A stretch of 64,000 nucleotides of DNA from Colletes latitarsis (Eukaryota; Arthropoda; Insecta; Hymenoptera; Colletidae), in NCBI RefSeq assembly GCF_051014445.1, contig NC_135136.1:23888001-23952000 (forward strand), in the 5' to 3' direction. The position numbers and the translations under genes were made by a program. Below, one piece after another: positions 47,101 through 59,436 of this stretch; positions within the stretch are counted from its first letter, which is position 1, and every line of letters starts with the position of its first letter. The notes beneath the pieces are model-generated. The model was not told the origin of the DNA and searched no databases. It worked only from the letters and a program-made list of their open reading frames with translations.

Positions 47101-50100
47101 GGTTAGGTCTGGGTTAGGTCTGGGTTATGCCCGCATCTGGCTCATGATTTTGCCTTCTTCGCATACTTGTTGGCCAGATCCTGGGTTTTTTTCGTGTTTG
47201 AATCACGTAATAATGTGGTAACACACTGAAGCTGTCAATTAAACCTGGTTTCGAACAATATTTTAGAGGATAACACCGGTTAGGTCTGGGTTAGGTCTGG
47301 GTTATGCCCGCATCTGGCTCATGATTTTGCCTTCTTCGCATACTTGTTGGCCAGATCCTGGGTTTTTTTCGTGTTTGAATCACGTAGTAATGTGGTAACA
47401 CACTGAAGCTGTCAATTAAACCTGGTTTCGATCAATATTTTAGAGGATAACACCGGTTAGGTCTGGGTTAGGTCTGGGTTATGCCCGCATCTGGCTCATG
47501 ATTTTGCCTTCTTCGCATACTTGTTGGCCAGATCCTGGGTATTTTCCGTGTTTGAATCACGTAGTAATGTGGTAACACACTGAAGCTGTCAATTAAACCT
47601 GGTTTCGATCAATATTTTAGAGGATAACACCGGTTAGGTCTGGGTTAGGTCTGGGTTATGCCCGCATCTGGCTCATGATTTTGCCGTCTTCGCATACTTG
47701 TTGGCCAGATCCTGGGGTTTTTTCGTGTTTGAATCACGTAGTAATGTGGTGACACACTGAAGCAGTCAATTAAACCTGGTTTCGATCAATATTTTAGAGG
47801 ATAACACCGGTTAGGTCTGGGTTAGGTCTGGGTTATGCCCGCATCTGGCTCATGATTTTGCCTTCTTCGCATACTTGTTGGCCAGATCCTGGGTTTTTTT
47901 CGTGTTTGAATCACGTAGTAATGTGGTAACACACTGAAGCAGTCAATTAAACCTGGTTTCGATCAATATTTTAGAGGATAACACCGGTTAGGTCTGGGTT
48001 AGGTCTGGGTTATGCCCGCATCTGGCTCATGATTTTGCCGTCTTCGCATACTTGTTGGCCAGATCCTGGGGTTTTTTCGTGTTTGAATCACGTAGTAATG
48101 TGGTGACACACTGAAGCAGTCAATTAAACCTGGTTTCGATCAATATTTTAGAGGATAACACCGGTTAGGTCTGGGTTAGGTCTGGGTTATGCCCGCATCT
48201 GGCTCATGATTTTGCCGTCTTCGCATACTTGTTGGCCAGATCCTGGGGTTTTTTCGTGTTTGAATCACGTAATAATGTGGTAACACACTGAAGCTGTCAA
48301 TTAAACCTGGTTTCGGTCAATATTTTAGAGGATAACACCGGTTAGGTCTGGGTTAGGTCTGGGTTATGCCCGCATCTGGCTCATGATTTTGCCTTCTTCG
48401 CATACTTGTTGGCCAGATCCTGGGTATTTTCCGTGTTTGAATCACGTAGTAATGTGGTGACACACTGAAGCAGTCAATTAAACCTGGTTTCGATCAATAT
48501 TTCAGAGGATAACACCGGTTAGGTCTGGGTTAGGTCTGGGATATGCGCGCATCTGGCTTATACTTTCGCCTTTTTCGCATACTTGTTGGCTAGATCCTGG
48601 GTTTTTTTCGTGTTTGTATCACGTAGTAATGTGGTATCACACAGTAACAGTCAATTAAACCTGGATTCGGTCAGTATTTTAGAGGATAACACCGGTTAGG
48701 TCTGGGTTAGGTCTGGGTTATGCCCGCATCTGGCTCATGATTTTGCCTTCTTCGCATACTTGTTGGCCAGATCCTGGGTATTTTCCGTGATTGAATCACG
48801 TAGTAATGTGGTACCACACAGTAACAGTCAATTAAACCTGGTTTCGATCAATATTTTAGAGGATAACACCGGTTAGGTCTGGGTTAGGTCTGGGTTATGC
48901 CCGCATCTGGCTCATGATTTTGCCGTCTTCGCATACTTGTTGGCCAGATCCTGGGGTTTTTTCGTGTTTGAATCACGTAGTAATGTGGTATCACACAGTA
49001 ACAGTCAATTAAACCTGGATTCGGTCAGTATTTTAGAGGATAACACCGGTTAGGTCTGGGTTAGGTCTGGGTTATGCCCGCATCTGGCTCATGATTTTGC
49101 CGTCTTCGCATACTTGTTGGCCAGATCCTGGGTATTTTCCGTGTTTGAATCACGTAGTAATGTGGTGACACACTGAAGCAGTCAATTAAACCTGGTTTCG
49201 ATCAATATTTCAGAGGATAACACCGGTTAGGTCTGGGTTAGGTCTGGGATATGCGCGCATCTGGCTTATACTTTCGCCTTTTTCGCATACTTGTTGGCTA
49301 GATCCTGGGTTTTTTTCGTGTTTGTATCACGTAGTAATGTGGTATCACACAGTAACAGTCAATTAAACCTGGATTCGGTCAGTATTTTAGAGGATAACAC
49401 CGGTTAGGTCTGGGTTAGGTCTGGGTTATGCCCGCATCTGGCTCATGATTATGCCTTCTTCGCATACTTGTTGGCCAGATCCTGGGTTTCTTCTGGTTTG
49501 AATCACGTAGTAATGTGGTACCACACAGTAACAGTCAATTAAACCTGGATTCGGTCAGTATTTTAGAGGATAACACCGGTTAGGTCTGGGATAGGTCTGG
49601 GATATGCGCGCATCTGGCTTATACTTTCGCCTTTTTCGCAAACTTGTTGGCCAGATCCTGGGTTTTTCTCGTGTTTGAATCACGTAGTAATGTGGTACCA
49701 CACTGAAGCAGTCAATTAAACCTGGTTTCGATCAATATTTTAGAGGATAACACCGGTTAGGTCTGGGTTAGGTCTGAGATTTGCGCGCACCTGGCTTATA
49801 CTTTCGCCTTTTTCGCAAACTTGTTGGCCAGATCCTGGGTTTTTTTCGTGTTTGAATCACGTAGTAATGTGGTAATACACTGAAGCAGTCAATAAAACCT
49901 GGTTTCGATCAATATTTTAGAGGATAACGCCGGTTAGGTCTGGGTTAGGTCTGGGAAATGCGCGCATCTGGCTCCTGATTTTGCCTTCTTCGCATACTTG
50001 TTGGCCAGATCCTGGGTATTTTCCGTGTTTGAATCACGTAGTAATGTGGTACCACACAGTAACACTCAATTAAACCTGGTTTCGATCAATATTTTAGAGG

Positions 50101-53100
50101 ATAACGCCGGTTAGGTCTGGGTTAGGTCTGGGAAATGCGCGCATCTGGCTCCTGATTTTGCCTTCTTCGCATACTTGTTGGCCAGATCCTGGGTATTTTC
50201 CGTGTTTGAATCACGTAGTAATGTGGTACCACACAGTAACACTCAATTAAACCTGGTTTCGATCAATATTTTAGAGGATAACACCGGTTAGGTCTGGGAT
50301 AGGTCCGGGATATGCCCGCATCTGGCTCATGATCTTGCCTTCTTCGCATACTTGTTGGCCAGATCCTGGGCTTTTTTCGTGTTTGAATCACGTAGTAATG
50401 TGGTAATACACTGAAGCAGTCAATAAAACCTGGTTTCGATCAATATTTTAGAGGATAACGCCGGTTAGGTCTGGGTTAGGTCTGGGAAATGCGCGCATCT
50501 GGCTCCTGATTTTGCCTTCTTCGCATACTTGTTGGCCAGATCCTGGGTATTTTCCGTGTTTGAATCACGTAGTAATGTGGTACCACACAGTAACACTCAA
50601 TTAAACCTGGTTTCGATCAATATTTTAGAGGATAACACCGGTTAGGTCTGGGTTAGGTCTGGGTTATGCCCGCATCTGGCTCATGATTTTGCCTTCTTCG
50701 CATACTTGTTGGCCAGATCCTGGGTATTTTCCGTGATTGAAGCACGTAGTAATGTGGTAACACACTGAAGCAGTCAATAAAACCTGGTTTCGATGTATAT
50801 TTTAGAGGATAACACAGGTTAGGTCTGGGTTAGGTCTGGGTTATGCACGCATCTGGCTCATGATCTTGCCTTCTTCGCATACTTGTTGGCCAGATCCTGG
50901 GCTTTTTTCGTGGTTGAATCACGTAGTAATGTGGTAACAAACTGAAGCAGTCAATTAAACCTGGTTTCGATCAATATTTTAGAGGATAACACCGGTTAGG
51001 TCTGGGATAGGTCCGGGATATGCCCGCATCTGGCTCATGATCTTGCCTTCTTCGCATACTTGTTGGCCAGATCCTGGGCTTTTTTCGTGTTTGAATCACG
51101 TAGTAATGTGGTAATACACTGAAGCAGTCAATAAAACCTGGTTTCGATCAATATTTTAGAGGATAACACCGGTTAGGTCTGGGATAGGTCCGGGATATGC
51201 CCGCATCTGGCTCATGATCTTGCCTTCTTCGCATACTTGTTGGCCAGATCCTGGGCTTTTTTCGTGTTTGAATCACGTAGTAATGTGGTAACAAACTGAA
51301 GCAGTCAATTAAACCTGGTTTCGATCAATATTTTAGAGGATAACACCGGTTAGGTCTGGGATAGGTCCGGGATATGCCCGCATCTGGCTCATGATTTTGC
51401 CTTCTTCGCATACTTGTTGGCCAGATCCTGGGTTTCTTCTGGTTTGAATCACGTAGTAATGTGGTACCACACAGTAACAGTCAATTAAACCTGGATTCGG
51501 TCAGTATTTTAGAGGATAACACCGGTTAGGTCTGGGTTAGGTCTGGGATATGCGCGCATCTGGCTTATACTTTCGCCTTTTTCGCAAACTTGTTGGCCAG
51601 ATCCTGGGTTTTTCTCGTGTTTGAATCACGTAGTAATGTGGTACCACACTGAAGCAGTCAATTAAACCTGGTTTCGATAAATATTTTAGAGGATGACACC
51701 GGTTAGGTCTGGGTTAGGTCTGGGTTATGCCCGCATCTGGCTCATGATTTTGCCTTCTTCGCATACTTGTTGGCCAGATCCTGGGTATTTTCCGTGATTG
51801 AAGCACGTAGTAATGTGGTAACACACTGAAGCAGTCAATAAAACCTGGTTTCGATGAATATTTTAGAGGATAACACAGGTTAGGTCTGGGTTAGGTCTGG
51901 GTTATGCACGCATCTGGCTCATGATCTTGCCTTCTTCGCATACTTGTTGGCCAGATCCTGGGCTTTTTTCGTGTTTGAATCACGTAGTAATGTGGTAACA
52001 CACAGAAGCTGTCAATTAAACCTGGTTTCGATCAATATTTTAGAGGATAACACCGGTTAGATCTGGGTTAGGTCTGGGTTATGCCCGCATCTGGCTCATG
52101 ATTTTGCCTTCTTCGCATACTTGTTGGCCAGATCCTGGGTATTTTCCGTGTTTGAATCACGTAGTAATGTGGTGACACACTGAAGCAGTCAATTAAACCT
52201 GGTTTCGATCAATATTTTAGAGGATAACACCGGTTAGGTCTGGGTTAGGTCTGGGTTATGCCCGCATCTGGCTCATGATTTTGCCTTCTTCGCATACTTG
52301 TTGGCCAGATCCTGGGTTTTTTTCGGGTTTGAATCACGTAGTAATGTGGTACCACACAGTAACAGTCAATTAAACCTGGATTCGGTCAGTATTTTAGAGG
52401 ATAACACCGGTTAGGTCTGGGTTAGGTCTGGGTTATGCCCGCATCTGGCTCATGATTATGCCTTCTTCGCATACTTGTTGGCCAGATCCTGGGTTTCTTC
52501 TGGTTTGAATCACGTAGTAATGTGGTACCACACAGTAACAGTCAATTAAACCTGGATTCGGTCAGTATTTTAGAGGATAACACCGGTTAGGTCTGGGTTA
52601 GGTCTGGGATATGCGCGCATCTGGCTTATACTTTCGCCTTTTTCGCAAACTTGTTGGCCAGATCCTGGGTTTTTCTCGTGTTTGAATCACGTAGTAATGT
52701 GGTACCACACTGAAGCAGTCAATTAAACCTGGTTTCGATAAATATTTTAGAGGATGACACCGGTTAGGTCTGGGTTAGGTCTGGGTTATGCCCGCATCTG
52801 GCTCATGATTTTGCCTTCTTCGCATACTTGTTGGCCAGATCCTGGGTATTTTCCGTGTTTGAATCACGTAGTAATGTGGTACCACACAGTAACAGTCAAT
52901 TAAACCTGGATTCGGTCAGTATTTTAGAGGATAACACCGGTTAGGTCTGGGTTAGGTCTGGGTTATGCCCGCATCTGGCTCATGATTTTGCCTTCTTCGC
53001 ATACTTGTTGGCCAGATCCTGGGTATTTTCCGTGTTTGAATCACGTAGTAATGTGGTGACACACTGAAGCAGTCAATTAAACCTGGTTTCGATCAATATT

Positions 53101-55657
53101 TTAGAGGATAACACCGGTTAGGTCTGGGTTAGGTCTGGGTTATGCCCGCATCTGGCTCATGATTTTGCCGTCTTCGCATACTTGTTGGCCAGATCCTGGG
53201 GTTTTTTCGTGTTTGAATCACGTAGTAATGTGGTGACACACTGAAGCAGTCAATTAAACCTGGTTTCGATCAATATTTTAGAGGATAACACCGGTTAGGT
53301 CTGGGTTAGGTCTGGGAAATGCGCGCATCTGGCTCATGATTTTGCCTTCTTCGCATACTTGTTGGCCAGATCCTGGGTTTTTTTCGTGTTTGAATCACGT
53401 AGTAATGTGGTAACACACAGAAGCTGTCAATTAAACCTGGTTTCGATCAATATTTTAGAGGATAACACCGGTTAGATCTGGGTTAGGTCTGGGTTATGCC
53501 CGCATCTGGCTCATGATTTTGCCTTCTTCGCATACTTGTTGGCCAGATCCTGGGTATTTTCCGTGTTTGAATCACGTAGTAATGTGGTGACACACTGAAG
53601 CAGTCAATTAAACCTGGTTTCGATCAATATTTTAGAGGATAACACCGGTTAGGTCTGGGTTAGGTCTGGGAAATGCGCGCATCTGGCTCCTGATTTTGCC
53701 TTCTTCGCATACTTGTTGGCCAGATCCTGGGCTTTTTTCGTGTTTGAATCACGTAGTAATGTGGTGACACACTGAAGCAGTCAATTAAACCTGGTTTCGA
53801 TCAATATTTTAGAGGATAACACCGGTTAGGTCTGGGTTAGGTCTGGGTTATGCCCGCATCTGGCTCATGATTTTGCCGTCTTCGCATACTTGTTGGCCAG
53901 ATCCTGGGTTTTTTTCGGGTTTGAATCACGTAGTAATGTGGTAACACACTGAAGCAGTCAATTAAACCTGGATTCGGTCAGTATTTTAGAGGATAACACC
54001 GGTAAGGTCTGGGTTAGGTCTGGGTTATGCCCGCATCTGGCTCATGATTATGCCTTCTTCGCATACTTGTTGGCCAGATCCTGGGTTTCTTCTGGTTTGA
54101 ATCACGTAGTAATGTGGTACCACACAGTAACAGTCAATTAAACCTGGAGTCGGTCAGTATTTTAGAGGATAACACCGGTTAGGTCTGGGTTAGGTCTGGG
54201 CTATGCCCGCATCTGGCTCATGATTTTGCCTTCTTCGCATACTTGTTGGCCAGATCCTGGGTTTTTTTCGGGTTTGAATCACGTAGTAATGTGGTGACAC
54301 ACTGAAGCAGTCAATTAAACCTGGTTTCGATCAATATTTTAGAGGATAACACCGGTTAGGTCTGGGTTAGGTCTGGGTTATGCCCGCATCTGGCTCATGA
54401 TTTTGCCTTCTTCGCATACTTGTTGGTCAGATCCTGGGTTTTTTTCGTGTTTGAATCACGTAATAATGTGGTAACACACTGAAGCTGTCAATTAAACCTG
54501 GTTTCGATCAATATTTTAGAGGATAACACCGGTTAGGTCTGGGTTAGGTCTGGGTTATGCCCGCATCTGGCTCATGATTTTGCCTTCTTCGCATACTTGT
54601 TGGCCAGATCCTGGGTTTTTTTCGTGTTTGATTTACGTAGTAATGTGGTAACACACTGAAGCAGTCAATTAAACCTGGTTTCGATCAATATTTTAGAGGA
54701 TAACACCGGTTAGGTCTGGGTTAGGTCTGGGTTATGCCCGCATCTGGCTCATGATTTTGCCTTCTTCGCATACTTGTTGGCCAGATCCTGGGTTTTTTTC
54801 GTGTTTGATTTACGTAGTAATGTGGTAACACACTGAAGCAGTCAATTAAACCTGGTTTCGATCAATATTTTAGAGGATAACACCGGTTAGGTCTGGGTTA
54901 GGTCTGGGTTATGCCCGCATCTGGCTTATACTTTCGCCTTTTTCGCATACTTGTTGGCTAGATCCTGGGTTTTTTTCGTGTTTGTATCACGTAGTAATGT
55001 GGTATCACACAGAAACAGTCCATTAAACCTGGATTCGGACAGTATTTTAGAGGATAACACCGGTTAGGTCTGGGTTAGGTCTGGGCTATGCCCGCATCTG
55101 GCTCATGATTTTGCCGTCTTCGCATACTTGTTGGCCAGATCCTGGGGTTTTTTCGTGTTTGAATCACGTAGTAATGTGGTGACAAACTGAAGCAGTCAAT
55201 TAAACCTGGTTTCGATCATTATTTTAGAGGATAACACCGGTTAGGTCTGGGTTATGCGCGCATCTGGCTCCTGATTTTGCCTTCTTCGCATACTTGTTGG
55301 CCAGATCCTGGGTTTTTTTCGTGTTTGAATCACGTAGTAATGTGGTGACACACTGAAGCAGTCAATTAAACCTGGTTTCGATCAATATTTTAGAGGATAA
55401 CACCGGTTAGGTCTGGGTTAGGTCTGGGAAATGCGCGCATCTGGCTTATACTTTCGCCTTTTTCGCAAACTTGTTGGCCAGATCCTGGGTATTTTCCGTG
55501 TTTGAATCACGTAGTAATGTGGTGACACACTGAAGCAGTCAATTAAACCTGGTTTCGATCAATATTTTAGAGGATAACACCGGTTAGGTCTTGGTTAGGT
55601 CTGGGTTATACCAGCATCTGGCTCATGATTTTGCCTTCTTCGCATACGTGTTGGCCA
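38136..55657. repeat. Satellite array 2, right block with divergent variant classes
   Basis: About 99 repeats of the same 177-bp family, with variants absent or rare in array 1: TGGGGTTTTTTCG, GCCGTCTTCGC, GATAACGCCGG, ATACCGCAG with GGTACCACATTG, and CCTGGATTCGGTCAGTATT with GTAACAGTC. Indels are few: four repeats with GGGTTTCTTCTGG are one base short, one T-tract near 39220 is one short, and the repeat at about 55240-55260 lacks one 11-bp motif. With these corrections the whole of array 2 equals 146 repeats. The last repeat is the most mutated (TCTTGGTTAGG, TACGTGTTGG). Confidence 0.95.
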
Positions 55658-56076
55658 CGTGTTGACGATAAAACTGTAAGATAAAGGATGAATTAAGTTC
55701 CAAGTCCCTAAAATTTTCCAAATCATAGATTTAAAAATGATTTAGATATTTACATGATTTTAGTGTGGGTATTTATACAAGTATGTAAATCTCTATTTAT
55801 GCATAACATGTTACCCCTAAATGGGCAAGTTAATGAATTATATACATGTTAATTGTATAATAATAACCCTTTGTTCCTCATAAAAATTCACAACTGAATT
55901 GCTATCATTCTAAAAAAATCCATCCCAAAATATATTATCAAAACTAGTAATAAATTATTTGAACAAGGTGATAACAGATTTGAAATATTTAATAAAATTT
56001 AAATACCAGATATTGATAGTATTAATAAAATATAATATTAATACTATTTTGACACTGTTATTTGATTTTAATATTA
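55658..56076. other. Unassigned AT-rich spacer start, unit 2
   Basis: Homologue of 15839-16267; no gene or known repeat recognised. Confidence 0.6.
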
Positions 56077-56394
56077 ATTATAGATACTTTGATTATTGAT
56101 TTATTAAAACATAAAGTTAATGAAGTCCCAGTAGATTATAAATATTTTAAAGAGCATGAATTAGCATAGAATTTCATAAAAAATTTGATGAGTGATAGAA
56201 GTAACTTGAATAATCTGAATTTTGTAGCTTTTACTATATCTTTGGATATGGAATCACAGATTCATTTTATTAATAAAAATAGAGATAGTACTGATGATTT
56301 ACTCAGACTCGTTAAAGTAAGTGGGCCAAGTGGGAAGAATATTAAGATAGATGGGATAGATATTGGTAAAAGTATACTTCTTGTCCTTATATAG
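56077..56394 (+). pseudogene. Hypothetical reading frame with one internal stop, unit 2
   Basis: The frame starts in AT-rich DNA, reads LLKHKVNEVPVDYKYFKEH, meets TAG near 56167, then stays open for 69 residues from ATG 56185 to 56394 (NNLNFVAFTISLDMESQ, STDDLLRLVKVSGPSGKN, GIDIGKSILLVLI). Ordinary amino-acid composition and the shared frame on both sides of the stop suggest a decayed coding exon. I cannot name the family. The unit 1 homologue has an additional frameshift. Confidence 0.4.
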
Positions 56395-56513
56395 GAAATC
56401 TTTAATATTACAAATAAACTCTTTCTGTAAAATCTTGAACTTATCATTATAATTTATAGAATTAAAGTCAACGCATCTAATAATGAAAGTGAACTGAAGT
56501 ATTTTATAGACTT

Positions 56514-56664
56514 GTCAAGAACGTTTTTTGGTATATTCCTAGCAAACGACCCGTTCAACGATCGGGATGAGTTATACGTAATTCGATTCGTCTAATTCAG
56601 TATATTATTTCATTAGTATATGCATTTCATTATCTGCGGAAATTCGGTATTTTTACAAAGTAAC
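56514..56664. repeat. Left arm of the spacer palindrome, unit 2
   Basis: About 150 bp, imperfect reverse complement of 59280-59436. Inner matching blocks include ATGCATTTC and GGAAATTCG; outer blocks include TTCCTAGCAAACG and GAGTTATAC. Confidence 0.8.
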
Positions 56665-56684
56665 TAAGTATTTTAAATATATTC

Positions 56685-57926
56685 TGATAGGTTCACAGGT
56701 GGAAACAAGTGACTGTCGTTACCTGTGTTCAAAATGCCAGCTAGTAAAATGCTAATTTGTTAACAATAACATTTGTTGAATGAAATTTCTGCTATTTCTG
56801 CAAATATCTCATTGAATAAATCACCATCTTTCTATTATATATACATTTACTAAATACATAATGGCTCAGGTATCCAATGAAGTTACTCTTATTGGAAATA
56901 TAAAATATTGATAGTATTATATGTTAGAAAAAAGTGGTGTCTTCAATTTAATTCATGTAAGCATCAGTAATGAGATCTTGAAAATTGACGCTGTGATTAA
57001 TTTTCAAATGGCCTCTGTGCCATTATTTCTACAACAAAATGTTGATTCATCAGTCTCTATCTACTCTACCCTTCCACAATTGCTGCGCAGTATTTTTATT
57101 TAATGTTAGTTATATAATATATCACGACATTGCTCATAATTATACGTTAGCATATATGGTAATTTTAAAACAATATCTGTAACTGAGTTTGTTTTTAGAA
57201 AACCACGTTCTTTGCTTTTCAAATATCTTTATATAATGCAATGGCTTTTAAAAACTAAGGGTATAAACATCTCACCGTAAACCGTAAATAGTTTACATTT
57301 TAAAGATCCAGAAACAGGCGCTCATACGAATAAAACAGAAACTACGTGGAAGCATAGTAAACACTTTTTGCCTGAATATTGTCGGTTAGTATTTGCAGTT
57401 CCACACGTTTTTTAATATGTTTTTCTAACATATAATACAAAATAATAAATATTATATTTTCTATTTTCAGCAAAAAAGATAATTTCATTGGGTACTTAAG
57501 CCATTACGTGTTTTATAAACCTTCCAAGCAAGGAAAGGATGATTTATTTAATCAGTTCTTAAAAGAAATTTCAGAAATTTCATTTGATGATGATTGATTC
57601 TGTAAAAAATCAAAATATACCAGACTTAGATGATAATGAAATTTAATAATAAAAACAAGTTAAGCCAACGTACTGCGTGCAATAGTAATTTACTATATAT
57701 TGTAAACACTGTCAGCGGCGGGGAGACATTTTTTACTGTTGCTGCATGTACTGTCTACATACCTGGTTTTAATACTGTCCACCTGACCGACTCGTGGAAG
57801 TTCTATGCCTAAAAAAATGATTTTTATGCATCATACAAATTCTTCTACAAATTCCCATTTGACAATGTAGAATAGATCCAATTAGATAAATTATTTATAA
57901 TTTTTAAAATGAACATAGCAACGATT
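56685..57926 (+). mobile_element. Merlin-like (IS1595-type) DNA transposon, right end missing, unit 2
   Basis: The left end TGATAGGTTCACAGGTGGAAAC matches the terminal repeat of the MITE at 16858 with one change. Both edges of the element are shared with unit 1, but here about 1.13 kb of interior is present (about 56709-57830), including a transposase fragment. The right terminal repeat is lost because a deletion joins 57926 to the inside of the Copia element. Other small frames (56921-57103, 57630-57812) are unassigned. Confidence 0.6.
57259..57597 (+). pseudogene. IS1595/Merlin-type transposase, C-terminal fragment with an intron
   Basis: The frame begins GYKHLTVN (57259-57282). A 7-bp tandem duplication of ACCGTAA (57274-57287) then shifts the frame, and the next frame reads SLHFKDPETGAHTNKTETTW, the signature of ISXO2/IS1595-family DDE transposases (usually N-VDPETGAHTQ-IE-TW). 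After EYC a GT...AG intron of 86 bp (57385-57470, with a CTATTTTCAG acceptor) can be removed so that the frame continues RKKDNFIGYLSHYVF, the expected next conserved block, to a stop at 57595-57597. The upstream catalytic half is not recognisable. The intron is inferred from frame and motif continuity. Confidence 0.7.
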
Positions 57927-58088
57927 TAATGTTAATCATTACATTACCAATCTTTCCAGATATTAGTTTAAAACCATCACCAACTTTAATATCAACCGGG
58001 TTTTGTAGATTTTTGGATTCATAAAAGTACTCATCTGTGTTTATTATGTGATCTGAGCAACCACTATCTAGTAGCCATTTAATATTTC
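57927..58088 (-). pseudogene. Copia aspartic protease fragment, unit 2
   Basis: Same DSGCSDHIIN motif as in unit 1; ends at the deletion junction. Confidence 0.7.
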
Positions 58089-58197
58089 TACTTCTTCTAT
58101 TTTGCTACTTTTCATTACTTCAACCTTGAATGAATTGTAATTTCTACTGTCATCTAGACTCGAATTTCCAGCCACTTTTCTATCGTGTCTATTTTGT

Positions 58198-59005
58198 ATA
58201 TGTTTGAAAAGGTTGCCTTTTGTAATAATTATTAAAGTTTTCTGGGCAGTAACGTTGGATGTGCCCTGACTTATTACACTGACTTAACATACCGCTTCAG
58301 TAGTCGTTGCACTGCTATGCTGATTATCCTTTGAATTGAGATACTTGTTCTGATTGCGTTGTACGTGTCGAAACCTATGACCTCTAGGATTTTTAGTTAA
58401 ATTTGAACTAAACGTGCGAGTGTAATTTCTGCTGTACTCAAAGTAGTAACTTTTACCGTTTCTCTTTTGATACTCTAACAGTAATTTAGATTTTACATAC
58501 TCAACTGTTTTCTCCTTCGTTGGCAGTGCATCAATAATATCAACAATACGTGAGAAGTTAACGTTAATAACAGATAATTCAATTTATCCTCTTCATTCAC
58601 AGTCTCACCAGTATTTTTGAGCCTATTTATATGCGTTTCAAATTCGTTAAAGAAGTCACTTGGATTTTCACCTTCTTTCATTTTTAATTCTAACAATCTT
58701 CTTTTACACAATAGCTTTACTGCACTGTTTTTAACTAGATAAATTTCGTCAAGCTTTGCAATCATATTTTTCGCAGTCGTTTCTGATATTATTAATTCTA
58801 ACTGAGTGTTTGAAATACTGTTTACGATGTAACTTTTTGCTTTAATTTCCTTTTTTATTCCAATCTTCGACTCTTATTTCAGCCGGTCTTTCATCATGTA
58901 GAATAACCTCGTTACAGTCTTTCATTTCTAAAAATAAATTTAGCCTGAATTTCCAGTTCCATAAAATATTTGTAACATGAAATCGTCCTTTTTTTCACTT
59001 GCCAT
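58198..59005 (-). pseudogene. Copia gag, frameshifted, unit 2
   Basis: Same breaks as in unit 1 (20430-21237); best open piece 58493-58765 with the UBN2-type sequence. Shared frameshifts show that gag was already dead before the units were duplicated. Confidence 0.75.
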
Positions 59006-59088
59006 GCTTCAAACTTAGGTTATCTTCCTTTCACAACTAAATTTCTTTTCTTTACTGTTAACGAACAAACCACGGACCTCTGCTACCA

Positions 59089-59274
59089 TGTTAAAATACT
59101 GTTTATATTATTTATTATAATGAATCTTGTTACAAAACAAACACACTTATTTTCCATTGTGAAAAGAAAACTTAAAAACTAAAAGAACATTCCTCGACGT
59201 GTGCTTCTCTCACAAACACACACACACTCCTAAACACTAAAGAAACTAACGAATTTTAAGTCATATTTCTAACA
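59089..59274 (-). repeat. Copia 5' LTR, unit 2
   Basis: 186 bp, TGTTAAAATAC to CTAACA, nearly the same as 21321-21505. The primer site TGGTAGCAGAGG (minus strand) abuts it at 59077-59088. Confidence 0.9.
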
Positions 59275-59279
59275 ATAAC

Positions 59280-59436
59280 AGTAACAGTTTATAAAAAAAT
59301 AACGAATTTCCACAGATGCATAGAAATGCATATCAATAATGTACTGAATTAGGCGAATCGAATAATGTATAACTCACCCCGATCCGTGAACGGGCCTAGC
59401 GTTTGCTAGGAATATAATGTTCCATAACTTTTCAAC
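59280..59436. repeat. Right arm of the spacer palindrome, unit 2
   Basis: Complete arm, including the ~60 bp missing in unit 1, so the palindrome with arms of about 150 bp is the older state. Confidence 0.8.

Larger units (their letters stand above)
57927..59274 (-). mobile_element. Copia remnant, 5' third only, unit 2
   Basis: Holds the 5' LTR, primer site, gag and the protease region of the same insertion as 17056-21505. Integrase, reverse transcriptase, RNase H and the 3' LTR are gone: the sequence passes from the MITE (CAACGAT, equal to 16972-16978) straight into the Copia protease region (TAATGTTAATC, equal to 20159). The lost stretch is about 3.2 kb. The target duplication ATAAC follows at 59275-59279. 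Confidence 0.9.

Noticed and set aside
57630..57812. 60-codon frame with GGETFFTVAACTVYIPG as part of a pogo-type transposase
   Set aside because: The resemblance to the pogo 'TV-C-VSA-G' region is too weak and it lies inside the Merlin-like element; left unassigned.
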